From Beroe forskalii (taxonomy: Eukaryota > Ctenophora > Nuda > Beroida > Beroidae): DNA of 64,000 bases. Below, piece by piece: positions 11,184 through 23,754 of this stretch. Where the stretch lies: contig WFMF01000565.1 in NCBI GenBank assembly GCA_011033025.1, positions 1 through 64,000 on the forward strand. The letters are read 5' to 3'. The position numbers were made by a program, and so were the translations under genes. The notes under the pieces are model-generated. The model did not search any database and had not been told where the DNA came from. It saw nothing but the letters and a program-made list of their open reading frames with translations. Position 1 is the first letter of the stretch. Each line of letters opens with the position of its first letter.

Positions 11184-14100
11184 TCAACTTCCCTCACTGC
11201 TCCTGTGTCTTTTGACAGGGTGCCATGGCATGGGTGGAGGAAACCTCATGCATGGGTTGAATGTAGGGGGGATTGGGTGGGGGCCATGTGGGATACTTCT
11301 GCCTCGTGGCATATTCCTAAACCACCCCCTCCCTCTACCACTCTGTCCATGATTCTCTTTATTGGAGTACCTCCTGTTAGGGTAGTAAGGCTGCTGTATT
11401 GGTAGCTCATTCTTGCTGTCCATTTGAGGAAATGAGGGGAATGCTTCTTGGGAAGACACTGGAGTGGGGAGTGGTGGTAAAGGTATTGTGGGCTTTGCAT
11501 CTGATGCTTCCACTTCCTCTGGGGTGTTGCTATCAGTTTCGGGACTATTGTGGGCTGGTTGGACCGTTTCCAATCCAGGGGGAAGTGGCTCTGGAATTCT
11601 ACTCTGATTGTTACCATTCAATTTTGCATGTTCATTACAGATTGCTTGAACTGTATTACAAGATTTAGGAGTGACAATATCAGTCGTTTTTGTTTTTGAA
11701 CTATTATCAGTGACTTTTGGCACATCAGTCCCTTTGATTGGAAATAAACATTTTACAGAAGGGGATGACAAGTCAGAAGATGATTCTTTTTGAACTGCAA
11801 TAAGAGGTAGAGGATTTTTGGGAGGCTCTGGAAAACTTGGGAATCTTAGATGAGGATCAGACACAGGACTAACCATTTGTAATTGCATCAAGTCTTCAAT
11901 TGTGCTGCCAGTGGAATCCTTCCTTTCAAGTAGATTTGGCTGATCTGGCTTGCAAATATGCTCAGTATTGATTGTGGGAGCCTTACTTAAGTTAGAAGCC
12001 ATGACTGGTGAAGTTGAATCTTCAGCACTTTGCTTTTGGACAACTTTGGGATCAGCATCAACTTGTGCGGAATTTATATCAGGAAGCTTACCTCCATTGT
12101 CTTCTTTTATGTCCCCAGTGGAATTTTCTTCATCACCTGGTATTTCATCATCACTTACTGGTTCAAAATCATTATCTTCTTCATCACTTATTGCTTCATA
12201 TTCAGGAACTATGGAAAGAAGTTTTGTTTCAGGGCTTCTTTTTTCAGAATTTTTCTCAACAATTTCATCCTTGTCCTCGATGACTAATCTGTCTGACTGG
12301 ATGACCATCATCAGAAATTTGAACATTTCAATTCTTTCAGGTATATCATCACATAGCTTCTCTATAGTTGCACCTCTGTCAGATAAGTAGTAATAGAAAC
12401 TAAAGAGTTTACCATCAAAATAATTATTTGGGAAGAAGGGTTCTAAGGGTAATGATGCAATAGAAGCTATTTGCAAGAGGGTTTCAGCACCTCGAGCTAA
12501 CATTGATGCTAGAGTTATAGCATTTGAATTGACAACTGTAACAAGAACCCGTTTCAGAGATGAAACATCTTCTGCATATTGGGAAACGGCCTGGGCAAGA
12601 AAGGCATTAAGTTCCCATTGAACAAGATGGATCAGTGGACTGTGCCACCAATAATTAAGAATCGAACATAGTCCAAGAAACTGAATAGGCAACTCTCTTG
12701 CAACATTTTCATTGAAAGTTACATTGGCGCACTTGACAAAAACAGACCAACGGAGTCCCCAGTCCTCACTTTTGCTCAGGTTTTCTAGTTTAATGATGTC
12801 CTCTTTGATTTTCACTTCTTCACATTTGACAATGTCAATTTTTTGTCTGTCTGAAATACATTTTTCAGAAACTGAAGCGCCTTGACCCAATATGATACCA
12901 TAGCAAACTTTTCGTAATGGTCTGTATAATTCAAATGCACAAGTTAGTGGTTTGTCTTCAAGTGTGACACCCTGTTCATATGAATAATTTGTTAATACCC
13001 CATGGAGGAAAGGAATGACATCAGAGCTTATCTGCCTATGTACAGCTTCTTCATGAATCTGAAATATAAGAAACAGTGTTTGATGATGATTCAGATGATG
13101 TACCCCATTAAAGCATTAATAATATCATGAAATCACTAAGTAGGTAATAAGTTATAAGTATATATATTTTATTTCCTATATACCGGGCAAACTTAATTAA
13201 TAAGTTAGGAGTTAACAGAAAGTTGTTATAGGAATAAATTGGAAATTAACATGTATAACGTGTATACAGTATATCTAATAAATATTTGAGTGAGAATCTT
13301 AGTAAGCCTAGAAAGCTAGAAGAACTGAACGATATCTTTTTGGCATCACCAAAAAACCCTGAAATTCTTAACCCCTATTCGGCTTTTTTAAATCCACTTT
13401 GGGGTTTTTGGGGGTTTAAATTTGTAGATACAGGGTACCATTACAAAATAAGGCCAAAAATCCACAACTAAAATGGTACAATTTCAGGAAAGAGTCGAAA
13501 ATCCTCAACAAAAATGTGCGGAGATGTGCCTGAGATGTGCAAAGGGTGCCCAAAGTGTGCACTGTGCCATAAATGTGTCCAGGCAGGTTGTGCCCCAGGT
13601 TGACATTGGAAGATCATTGAGTTACCCCACAGTTTCATGTTAAAACAATCCATCTGTAATATCCTCAGTTATTCAAGTTATGTCCGCTCTTCATCTTGAG
13701 ATCTTTAATTTGAAGTTAAGTTAGCGTAACATTTTCAAAAACTATAGCACAGCATTTAACCCGTCCTATTTCTGATAAAAAAAGCATTTAACAGTAGTAG
13801 CGTAATAATAGAAAGGACTCCCAAAGAACTGAAAATAATCTGCATGTGCACAAAAAAAATTTCCACAGGAACAGCACCACTATGCACCTCTTAGCCTTCG
13901 TTTTTAATTTCTTGGTAAGCTCAAATTTAATTGTGTGTGGAATCACAGACAAACATAATTCATGAGCACTTACGAAATTATAATTAACATTCAAGGATCA
14001 AAAGAATTCATTTATGTTGTCTATTACTACATTACTATCTTATTTGCCCCATCATCACGTAAAATGAGCTGAGTGAAGTGATAGAATTAGAAGGACCATG

Positions 14101-15234
14101 CATTTTTAATACAAATACTGCAGTTATGATAGGATACATGAGAAATTGACAAGAGGGAATAAAACTAAAATTTACAATGTGCAACATGTATAAGATCTGA
14201 AATAATTTGTATTTCATTATCATGAAACTATCAGTTGATAGAAAGATATACAAGAATGGATTTTTGTTATGCTTATTAGGCAAAACTTTATAACATTTTA
14301 TCAGAGCTACCTGTAAGTTGTTATAAGTCGCAAGACTTTCATCAACTGGTTGATATGGCTTCCAATCTTCTGAAACCGATGACAATTGGTACCTACCCAT
14401 GACTGCTTCAAGAAAGTCTCTTTTTGACTCATCTGAAAGAGCTGTTCTGGCAAGCATGTTATACTGGATAGTCTGTGGCCGAGCATACATACATAGTCGA
14501 GGCATGATGTCAAGTATTGCATTCCTCCCAGACAACTGCATTCCAGATTGAAGTTTCTTGTGAAATGTCTTCAGCATTTCGGGTGGAACCAATGCATTTC
14601 CCATCAAACATGACAACAAGGATACATTCTCAACTTTGAGACCAAGATTTTTCATCAAGACAGATCTGTCCACAGTCTCAATTGTATGATTTGCAGTATC
14701 CAGGGTACTGAGTCTAAAATATGGAACACCATTTAAAGCAATAAATTCATTATTATCTGATATGATACCTGTGCAATTTTTCTGTTTAGCCCAAGCAGCA
14801 ACTTCAAATTCGAAGTCACTCAATGTACAGATGACTTCAACTCTGCAAGATTTTAGCACATGTGAAACAAAGAAATATGCACATGGAGGATGCTGATAAA
14901 AGTCAACTGCAGGCAACTTTTGATTCATTGACACAAAGTCAAGTCCCATTTTGATGTTTTTAAGCTCTGTTGGATTCAAAGCGTCTGGCCAGTGTGGCAT
15001 CACAAATATAGCATCACAACCTTCACCTAAAAGGGAAATAACAAACTTTTCTACAGTATCTTTAATTTCTTTCCACTGACCACCAAATATCCAACTCGTT
15101 TTTTTGATGATGTGTGTAAGGAATGAACACCCATCAATGATATAACTGCAGCCTGGTTTTGAGCAAATGGGAACTGTTTTGACACACTGGTTACACTTCT
15201 CGGAGATATAATCATCAAGACCATTCACCACCAT
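11184..15234 (-). CDS. FAM120: FAM120-like (constitutive coactivator of PPAR-gamma-like) protein, two exons
   Basis: Exon 1 is 15234-14311 (308 codons) and exon 2 is 13058-11184 (624 codons plus stop). The 1252-bp phase-0 intron runs from donor GTAGCT to an acceptor at 'tatatttcag'. The predicted protein of about 932 residues starts 'MVVNGLDDYI', the FAM120 form of the XPG/FEN N-terminal domain. The 'IIDG' near residue 32 and 'GGQW' near 52 match the family, and 'SDNNEF..NGVPYF' lies near 180-195. Exon 2 opens with the conserved central block ('ELYRPLRKVCYG', about 350), then 'WELNAFLAQA' (about 455) and 'YFDGKLF' (about 522). An acidic linker follows (about 585-620), with a proline-rich tail and an RG-rich patch (about 890-905) suited to RNA binding. 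FAM120 proteins are RNA-associated and lack convincing nuclease chemistry. The order of conserved blocks supports a complete gene; extra small exons inside the intron cannot be excluded. Confidence 0.85.
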
Positions 15235-18085
15235 AGATATATCATATATTTTTCCTCAAATTAAGAGCATTAGTAGTTTTAAACTGCCTAATTGAATACC
15301 AATCATGTTTTTGTAATATTTGATTATATGAATAATATAAGAAGTACAATGATTACAAAATTAGATAATAAACTAGAGTGTGTTATTGATAATTATATCA
15401 GAAGGAGTCAGCAACATTCACATCCTCAAGTCCCTTCCCTCCAGCTCCCACCTTCACCTTAAAGAACAAGCGGCCATCACTACTAGAAATTAGAAAACCC
15501 TCCATGAACAGACAGTGCTCCAAAGTGCAGTTAAATCCAGTGGAACCCATTCCTCCCTAGGATCTCATCCACTTTCAAGACTATGGACTCAGGAATCTTC
15601 TTACCCAACTAATGACCCCCTCCCATCCTGAAAAATGCAGGTGTTGCTCGAGGTATTACTGGATTATCCACTACTTTACCATGTGGGAATAGCTCAAGAG
15701 TCTATTGATGTGCAATTAACCTCTCAACATGGACTAAAACCTGCATATCTGACTAGCTAGTTAGCTAAAAATGCAGGATTGACCTATTTCTCCTGCTTAT
15801 CTCCATCCAGCTAGATATCCTCTCCTGATCTTCTTCTCCTCTCCTCTCTTTCCCACCCTGTAGGGCAGTCAGCTTGTCTGACCAAAAATTAGATTGCATG
15901 CCTCCCCCAACTCATCTGCTCAGCCTCTGCTGCACAAAGGATCCACCATTTCCAAGACTTTAAGATCAAACTGGAAGAAATCATCATAGCGACCAACCAC
16001 TTCCCACAACACTCCATAATATTAGAAGCTTATCATCAAACTTAACTGATTAAAGTTTTAACAAAGTCCCACGAATTATCTCACCAAGAAGATAAAACCT
16101 AAAAATATTACCAAAATAACGAGTTCCTCCTCTGCTGTACCAGGCAGTATCCTGGAACTAGGCTTTACCCATTGAACCAAATGTTGAACCAGCATCATTT
16201 CCATAATATCGATTTGAAATATCGATAAATATTCCATGACTCACAAAGCAACGATATTATAATACTACAGTCCAGAAATTCCACGCCTAATTATTCTCAA
16301 TCCTCATCTTTAAAATAATGGAAAAGCAAGTATATATATACATTATACAGTTTATAATTCTATTTGAATTTCTACATAGCTAAATAATGTTCCAAGCATT
16401 CTCTTGTAGCTGGGCTTTGCCCATTGAGCCTAGCCTGACTAAATCACACAGTTATGCAGTAATCAATGGGAATATATTTTTACAGTTCAGAAGGGTTATA
16501 GTACAGAAAAAGTTATAAAAGATCAATTTTCTCCTATTTACAGCTTCCTCATTCTGATCTCTGCCATAAATTATAATTCAAATAAATCTGATAAGTTGAC
16601 ATTGCACCTGAAAAGTAGAGCAGAAGGTATATTTACATTGGAATAACATCAATAATTGTAATGATTATAATCATTTAATTCAATGGTCAACATCAAGCTC
16701 AATAAAAAAGGCCTGAAAATAAGATTTGAAATTGAATCAAACATGTTGTCAGCATACTTTGTAGAAATATTTTTTTGCATATATCCTGAGTTTGAAAACC
16801 CAAAACTGCATGTTTTTGCTCAGGCAATTTCTGATTTCATAAACAACAATAATTATTCAGAGGTTCACAACATCAAATTTAAAAATTTCCCCTCAGCGGC
16901 ATCAAAAGCTTAATAAAGGCTCCCGGTAAATTTGAGTTGATTTCTAACAAGTGAATCAGGGGTCTGGGGGCTGCCCCCAGAAGCCAGACGTTTAATATAA
17001 ATAAGATTGTCATCTCAATAGGATTTTATGAGGTTGATTATGTGCCTAACTTGGCAAACATGGTGGATATTTTTGCTGTACAGACTAATGGAATCGAAAT
17101 TGTGACAGATGTTCTGATTTAATAGATATCTCAAAGATTAAGATAAATTCGAAACGCAAAATATCTACAGAAATGAGAATGAAATAGAGTAGGGCATAGT
17201 GGGGGTTTTGGGGGCAGCAGCCCCCAAAGCCGAAAGTTTTAATTAAATTGAAGTGTTGGCTCGATATGATTTCAAGATTTAAATCTTATTTCAGTCTAAT
17301 TCTGTAAAAGCATTTGAAATGCCAAGTATTTGAAATGCAAAATGTCAACAGCAAGGAAATTCTGTAGGCAGGGGAATGGGGCGGCAGCCCCAGAAGCCAG
17401 AGGTTTTCAATAAACAAGTTTGTCGCCTCAATAAGGATTATAACTCTAATTTCTTTTTTCAGCATAATTCTAACTTACTATTAATAAATTTTATGCAGTT
17501 ACAGAGATGAAGATTAAATATATGCAGTTTTATATGCTTAAAAGCGAAATTGTGTTACATTAGTAATTACTATGAATACAAATTACTATTTTATTTTTTT
17601 GTTAATACAAATGAGGTTGAAACATGCATAATTAAAACATGCATGATTTTCATTTCAAAGCTTAAAACATGCATTTTGGCAGCTACTGACAAGAATCCCT
17701 TGATATGGAAAAACACAAAATAATGCACAAATTTATTGTAAAAACATGCACATTCCTTTCTAAAATAAAGATAGAACTCAAGTAATTTTATGCTTTTTGT
17801 CTAGGGAGTTGGAAAAATCTTATATATATATATATATTACTCTAAATGCCTTGATCGAAGGCTCCGCCTAAACGTGCGGTGATGAAAACACTTAAAGAAA
17901 TCTAGTCAAAAGGATACCCTTCAGTGCTCAAACACTCATCCTCAAAACACAGCCAAATAGTTCATGGGAAGTATGTCTTTCATGCTGATCACTCATGAAT
18001 TGACATCATCAGGTAACATTTTTACTGATTCCATTTTAAAAGCTTTAGATAAAAACCTTTAAGATAAAAATAAATAAATAAACTT
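15235..18085. other. Intergenic region between FAM120-like gene and ORF1-like pseudogene
   Basis: No gene is recognised. Short patches of similar wording ('ctttacccattgaacc' near 16165 and 'ctttgcccattgagcc' near 16415) suggest an old repeat. Three hairpins of the type 'tgggggctgcccccag' with related flanks occur at about 16960, 17205 and 17375. A (TA)n run is at about 17820. A 76-codon plus-strand frame at 16683-16913 has no recognisable motif. Confidence 0.45.
16945..17435. repeat. Three related blocks with G/C hairpin
   Basis: Blocks at about 16950, 17200 and 17370 share 'ggggg..gccccc' hairpins, then 'agaagcca', a run of T/A and 'caataagg/caatagga' segments. The spacing is uneven (about 240 and 170 bases), so this looks like a decayed tandem duplication. 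Confidence 0.5.
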
Positions 18086-18975
18086 TCAATTGTCCGAACT
18101 TTCTATTGAAGACTCAGATTCAAGAGGCTTTCTAGCAGGTGGTTTCTTGAAGTGAGGGGGCCTCCACTGGGGTTTCACTTCTGTCCCTGCTGCCTGTTTG
18201 TTTGGTTTCCCCTGCTCAGCTGACACTACTTCATTTTCCTCTGCACAACAAATTTCACCCCGTCTTATAACGAATTTCTTCCTTGGGTGTTCAGCAATCT
18301 TCTTCTTCAACTCCTCCACCAACTTCCTCCTCTCAGCACGTTCTTCTGGGCTTTTGTCCAGGCTGATGAAAACAGTTCTATAACCTCAAATACAGTTTCA
18401 GTATTGGTCTCTTCCTTCAACTCTACCAAAACGAGCAGCATCAAACCTGGGCTTGACATCTATACTACTGAATATTTTATTAACCTTATCCTTCACATCT
18501 TCACCTTCTTCCTCAGGAACACCAAACAGTATCAAGTTTTTGTCCCTCTCCTCAGACCCTTTCTTGACAATATCTTTTACAGCTGTTTTTATGTTCCTAA
18601 TGGTTAATGTCTGCCCAGCATCTTTCTTCACTGCATCACTGTAGCTCTTCATCTCTGTTTTGATAGTGTTTTTGACTTATCAACCATGTGGAACTTATTG
18701 ATCTGGTCTGTTTTAGTGGACAATAACTCCTCTTGTAACTGGATGATTTTGTTTCCAGCAGCCTTACTTCTGATTTGATTCACGAAGCTTTTTCAATATC
18801 TCTACACAACACTCTGTCCTTTCATGGATTCTAATATTAAATTTGCCATTTCGTCCTTATCTAACATGGCTGTGCAACATTCACATTTTTGTTCTTAAAC
18901 AGTCCGATAATTTTTTCAATGTGATTTGAAGAAAGAGCTATCTCAGTTTGAATTGATTCAAAGAAAGAACCCATG
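18086..18975 (-). pseudogene. Broken ORF1-like gene (retrotransposon ORF1p type)
   Basis: This is related to the intact gene at 44223-45170. A start at 18975 (MGSFFESIQ) opens a frame soon closed by a stop and shifts. Then come the coiled-coil part ('LQEELLSTKTDQ' against 'LQDELLKSKTEQ'), 'SYSDAVKK' (against 'SFSDAVKQ') and an RRM-like piece 'NLILFGVPEEE'. After 'VEGRDQY' the frame stops near 18397. About 35 residues are missing relative to the intact relative, and the sequence resumes as 'DKSPEERAERRKLVEELKKK' and 'FVIRRGEICC' in another frame, ending at 18086. Several frameshifts and one deletion make it non-functional. No reverse transcriptase lies next to it. Confidence 0.75.
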
Positions 18976-19514
18976 CTAAATATATCCACAAACTAGAACC
19001 AAATTCAAAGACAACCAACAGTAGAACTGAGAGATGAGTAATCCTTGATTCGAGCTGTCTTGGCTGCAGATCACTTCGTCATTTCCTCCCCTTAGGGGGC
19101 ATCATTGGACATACGTCTACCTGCTCAAATTTGATTGTATAAAAATCTTAAAACTGCATACTTTGAAAAGCTTTTTGCATGTATCTACGATGGCCAGGAT
19201 TAAGATTTTTTGTGCCATGAATGTTGTGTTTCATCATTTGATTAACTCTTAGTAGGTATAAGCAATAGGTTAACTGATAAACAAATTTAACACATACATA
19301 TGCATTATGCAGATGGATTGATTATAAGATGGCTCAAAAAAGATGTGCATATTTCCTGGTTGCATGTCAACTTTATACATAGATTCTATCAAAAGCACAA
19401 ATTTTTTCTGCCGTTATTTATTTATTCTGTCAATTGAGTTATCTATATACCTATGCATTAATACACCAAGATCAATAATATTAGGACAATTACATATGAC
19501 TAACATTATTCAAA
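18976..19514. other. Intergenic stretch, nothing recognised
   Basis: AT-rich DNA between the ORF1-like pseudogene and a small inverted-repeat element. I see no coding signal, RNA gene or tandem repeat. Confidence 0.4.
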
Positions 19515-19662
19515 ACCACCAAAACCATTGGACAGTAGGTCTAGTAACCCCAGCCTCTGCAAGTTTGGATGTGGTCAGTCCATTTTGCCTCTTTTCAGGC
19601 TCTGTAGTCGCATCCAAACCCGAGGGGGGTTACTAGACCAACTGTCCAACGGTTTTGGTGGT
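19515..19662. mobile_element. MITE-like inverted-repeat element (~150 bp)
   Basis: The left end 'accaccaaaacc' (19515) through 'ctagtaacccc' is mirrored by 'ggggttactaga' through 'ggttttggtggt' (ending 19662). A second inner pair is 'gtttggatg' against 'catccaaac'. The structure is an interrupted hairpin with no coding capacity. Confidence 0.8.
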
Positions 19663-19754
19663 GATATCTTGACAAATATATTATGTAACTTGAACCCACA
19701 CAACTAGCCTAAAGGCAGTTTGAACCCATGATCTTGCCACGTTACTTACCCACA

Positions 19755-20735
19755 CACATATATCTTGATGAAAGATTGAGATAGCCCAATGACCCATATG
19801 ATTTTCTAAAAGCTCTTTAAAAGGCCAACTGAACATTTCAATTTTTCTACGAATGCTTGGATTAACATCGTTCATATGAACTATAAAGATTCCACATATT
19901 TTTAGTTTGCAAATCTGGACAGAATTGCTGAAAATGGCTCATTTAAGAATATGTTGTGATGTAGCAGGTGGGAGTTTATAGCTTGAAATTACAGGTGAAA
20001 ATAATTTAGCTATTAAATGTCAGCTTAATAAGTATTGAAAAAATGATAGCAATTAGAAATGGTAATATTTATGTTTATTGATCTAAAAATTTGTTTGGAT
20101 AAGGGATTGAATTAATGTATTGCATCATCAGAAATCAATTACGACTTAACATGCACCAGCTACAGGCACTGGAATGCGGCCCTATTTACAGTAGTTTGTA
20201 TTGTGATATCCCATGGATTCCCACATAATACGTAAGCAGTGATATTTCAGCTTCCTATACTGAGCGCTGTGAATCATATATAATGCCCGGACTTTGATAC
20301 ATTAGTATTTATATAGTGTCGGGCTTGCTTTGGCATAATTATCTCAAAAATTTTTGTAATGATCAGTTTGCCTTTAAATATGCAACCAAACATTTTTTCA
20401 ACATTTTTGGTGAAAAATGCACACAAAGATGACCTATTTTTGCAAAAAATGCAAGAAAATTTTGCTAAGTTGATGATGTCATAGATACGTGATAATGACT
20501 TCACCAGAACTTCTCTTATGGCCTATAACACTTTCCTACCTTACATTAACTTGACCTTGATCATGACTCTACCATTTCCTGTTCTTGAGATCTTGGTGTT
20601 TCAAATTTGCTCTCAATTATCATGATTTAATATTATATAGTTTATCACCCTGTGACACTTGTTTGTCTAATATCTACCCTGGCCAGTCTTTTTTATTACT
20701 GCGTAGGGTTACCACCCTGGCCAGAGCGGGATGAT
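19755..20735. repeat. Dispersed repeat (related to 58800-59625) reaching into the K2P gene
   Basis: Blocks at about 19765-19830 ('catatgattttct', 'aaagctcttta') and 20390-20735 ('ggtgaaaaatg', 'attttgctaagttgatga', 'ccagaacttctctta', 'ctctaccattt', 'ccctggccag') match, in the same order and strand, a longer copy at 58800-59625. The last ~40 bases overlap the final codons of the potassium channel on the opposite strand. Confidence 0.75.
20691..20698 (-). terminator. Possible polyadenylation signal overlapping the K2P stop
   Basis: On the minus strand the end reads 'cagtaataaaaaag'. The TAA stop shares bases with AATAAA, so the 3' UTR would be extremely short, or another signal further left is used. 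Confidence 0.4.
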
Positions 20736-21691
20736 GTGGCAGCCCTGTGCTTGAATTGGCTTAAAATTGTTTTAACCAGTACTAAAAACAAACAAATGGG
20801 TATAAAGACAAAGAAAAACTGACATGCTCCAAAGGTCAGGTCATATGCTCTATGATGAAAATCTCCAAATCCAACTGTACACAAAGATATCACTTGATAA
20901 TAAAAAGCATCCCAAAAAATCCAGTTTTGTTGCCCCCCATCAGCCCACCCTGGAACATAATCAGCTCCAGAAATGTCCCATTTGTGTTCTCTCCTCATAG
21001 ATATCCCAGAACACAACATAATAATTGACACTAGCATTCCACATAAGATTCCACATACCGAATACAAGGCCCATCTATCAGGATCTGATTCATAATTCTT
21101 AACTCTTTCACTTATTTTGGTCCTCAGAAATGTAAAAAGAGTATTGACAATGTTCAAAAGGGAATAAAGGAATGCAAGCATTAAAGGAATTCCACCAAAG
21201 AAGTAAATCACAGCAAGGAATTTCCCAGCTGCTGATGAAGGGATAACAACTCCCCAACCAGCAGTAGTGAGGAGAGATATAACAAAATCAAGAGCGCCAC
21301 CAAAATGCCACATAAAATCATGTGCATCTCTTTTGAGATAGCACATATTTGTCAAAAGAAATCTGAAAGCAGCTTTTTCTGACAGGTTACCATTAACTGA
21401 TTCATCTATAGAGTCATAAATTCGTTTTAAGTCTTTAAATTTCTGTGTGGAAATGTAAGCTCTATCCCATTCCCCTTCACCTATCTGGGAGTTAAGAATA
21501 TCCCATTTTCTTTCAGTATATGTGAATATCAAAGCAGATACACAAAGGCATATGACAACAACCCCCAATGTCCATAAAAGCTTTTTCAGAAGTCTGTATG
21601 TTGGTCCTAGGAAAAAAGATGCAAACTTGCTTTCATCAGCTGCCTGTCCTTCATTGTTCAGTAACTCAAGGTCATCATCAGGAGCTAACAT
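20696..21691 (-). CDS. KCNK: Two-pore-domain potassium channel (K2P/TWIK type), single exon
   Basis: 331 residues, close to the usual K2P length. The order is: TM1 about 36-58; extracellular cap helix region 60-120 with an N-glycosylation site at N102; pore helix and filter 1 about 130-148; TM2 about 157-180 with the family motif 'FFGGIPL'; TM3 about 208-230; pore and filter 2 about 258-278; TM4 about 287-312. Filter 2 is canonical (TVGFG, residues 272-276). Filter 1 reads TAGWG (143-147) instead of T-I/V-G-Y/F-G, which is unusual. The family sets background K+ leak at the plasma membrane. There is no intron, the start at 21691 has no upstream rival, and the stop codon overlaps an AATAAA. The last ~10 residues come from a dispersed repeat. 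A retrogene origin is possible. Confidence 0.88.
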   Translation of the reverse strand: MLAPDDDLELLNNEGQAADESKFASFFLGPTYRLLKKLLWTLGVVVICLCVSALIFTYTERKWDILNSQIGEGEWDRAYISTQKFKDLKRIYDSIDESVNGNLSEKAAFRFLLTNMCYLKRDAHDFMWHFGGALDFVISLLTTAGWGVVIPSSAAGKFLAVIYFFGGIPLMLAFLYSLLNIVNTLFTFLRTKISERVKNYESDPDRWALYSVCGILCGMLVSIIMLCSGISMRREHKWDISGADYVPGWADGGQQNWIFWDAFYYQVISLCTVGFGDFHHRAYDLTFGACQFFFVFIPICLFLVLVKTILSQFKHRAATSSRSGQGGNPTQ

Positions 21692-23514
21692 GGTTTTCTT
21701 CTACTCCAACAGGCCCAAAAACCTCAATCAGAATTCTTTTGTTATTAATAAACACTCATCAGTCGTTATCATAAATAAGCACCATGCTATTGAAACGAAT
21801 ATTATTACATTTTCAAGCATTCTAAATACATATACAATATAATATAATATAATATAACATTTTTGACATGATATCAACTCGAATATTCAACCCAGTCTCG
21901 AGAAAATTTTGTCAATAATTTAAAGTACCCTTAGGTCTAGGCACCCACATTTGTTGCTTTGTGCCGGTTTCACTTGCCCGTCCCCCCTCTTGATCACTCA
22001 TGATCTGCTCATGCCATGCTGCTCTTTGGTGCTGTGTGAGCAGGCGGGTAACTGATGCCGTGCACGGGGTGTGCAGTCCCGGCTGAGCACTGTCTGAAAA
22101 TTCCTACTGATAACATAGCCTCTGACCAATGTTCATCCCATTTTTAATCCAAATTTTGAAAATAACCTGGAAAGGGAGGTTCGGTAGGTCAACCATTACA
22201 CAGAGAAATCAATTTGTTATGGATTTAAAATTTTGAAAAGGGTTTATAATCAAGTGATAAAGAATTTTCTATTTTACATAGACTTGCACGTTAACTACTC
22301 TCGAATATTCGTTATTAAAATACACTGCATATTGAAGTATGCTGTTGTTATAGTTTGAAAGAAAAGACAAAACTCAAACCAACTAAACATTGCCCAGTGG
22401 GCACGTGCTATAAAAGCAAGAAGGTATACAGGTATAGCACATTTTCATTGGACAATGTTGCACACTTGGAAATCAAGATGTGCAACAACTTTCATGTTGT
22501 AATGAGAGTTGTGAATTATGTGAGCAGTACATGAAAGTCGTACTTGATGAGTTGTATGTGATAAGGCTCTATTTCTGTACTATAGACTATGATGTCTATT
22601 AAATTTAAATGCACTCTTATGAAGATAAAGTTATTACTGAATAAAGATATAAAAATGGGCCCTGATCGGTGTGGCAGGTGGTCCCCAGGGGCACTCTTAA
22701 GCATATAGCAACAGTGTCCTTTCTCCAGCCACAAATACTGCTACACTGGTCAAATGGTCCTCTGAAACAAAATTGGTCAACACAACCATGAATAATAGTC
22801 AATTTTATTGGACCAGTTTTTAAAAAAGCCTTGTTAATAACTTCATGTAAATGACATTAAGTAGACCTCTCTATACGCTTGGTGTGCCCCAAGATGCGTG
22901 CTTTACTGCCATGTCATGAAGTACGTGCTTTGCAAAGGGGTCTGATATCACTCTCCTTTGTGTAGCAGACCAGGCCGTAGAGTTTTCTAAACCATGGCAT
23001 TTCGCCACTAACATGTCAAGTGTGCTTCATTTAAATAGGCCTTAATTGGTCTGATGAACTATAATGGTACCTATTGACACAATACAGATAATACAATATA
23101 CATCCAGACATGAATTAAATAATACTTATTAAAAATGATATGACTTATAATTATTATAGGCTACAAATCGTACTATCATGAACCATTCTTAAATTATTTG
23201 ATTGTCTGTACCTATCTAAGGAATTCAAAACGAGAATCTTAATAACAATATTTAGTGTATCCGAAATAAATTATCTACCTAAGATACTAATATAATTGGT
23301 GAAATTTGGTAGCATTATATCTTCATCCTTCTTTTGTGTGTTGTTTGATTGTAAATTGTGGAGATCAATAAAAAAAAAACTTTGTTTACTTAAAACTTTG
23401 TTTACTTGAAGAAAATTTACTCTATGATTTGAAAATGCAGATAGACTAGAATGGAAATTAATTTAGAATCGAAGAGTATTTACCCATTACTGCTCGCAAA
23501 GACAATATATCAAT
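21692..23514. other. Intergenic region right of the K2P gene
   Basis: The channel's promoter should lie here. A run of 'aatat' units is at about 21836-21860. The rest is AT-rich DNA. Short minus-strand frames at 22516-22802 have no family signature and overlap each other. Confidence 0.4.
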
Positions 23515-23576
23515 CATGTTTGTTTACATGTTTGTTTACATGTTTGTTTACATGTTTGTTTACATGTTTGTTTACA
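23515..23576. repeat. 12-bp tandem repeat (tttgtttacatg)n
   Basis: About five perfect copies of 'tttgtttacatg'. The unit contains TGTTTAC, a forkhead-type binding word, but regulatory use is only a guess. Confidence 0.9.
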
Positions 23577-23754
23577 TTCTTTACACACCTTTAAACATGG
23601 GTGATGATTTAACATCATTATTGAAAACACATCCAGTAAAAATACAATTGAATAAATTAAAAACATGTGAATAAATTAAGAACATGTGAATAATTAAACT
23701 GAAAATGTCTCACCATTTGATAGAAATAGAAATAGAAATATAACAACAAGGCAA

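Noticed and set aside
11205..12390. Plus-strand and shifted frames opposite the FAM120-like exon 2
   Set aside because: They are shadows of the minus-strand coding exon; they have no homology and overlap each other.
19680..19765. Possible tRNA-like B boxes ('gggttcaaactgcc', 'gggttcaagtt') on the minus strand
   Set aside because: No convincing A box or cloverleaf pairing could be drawn.
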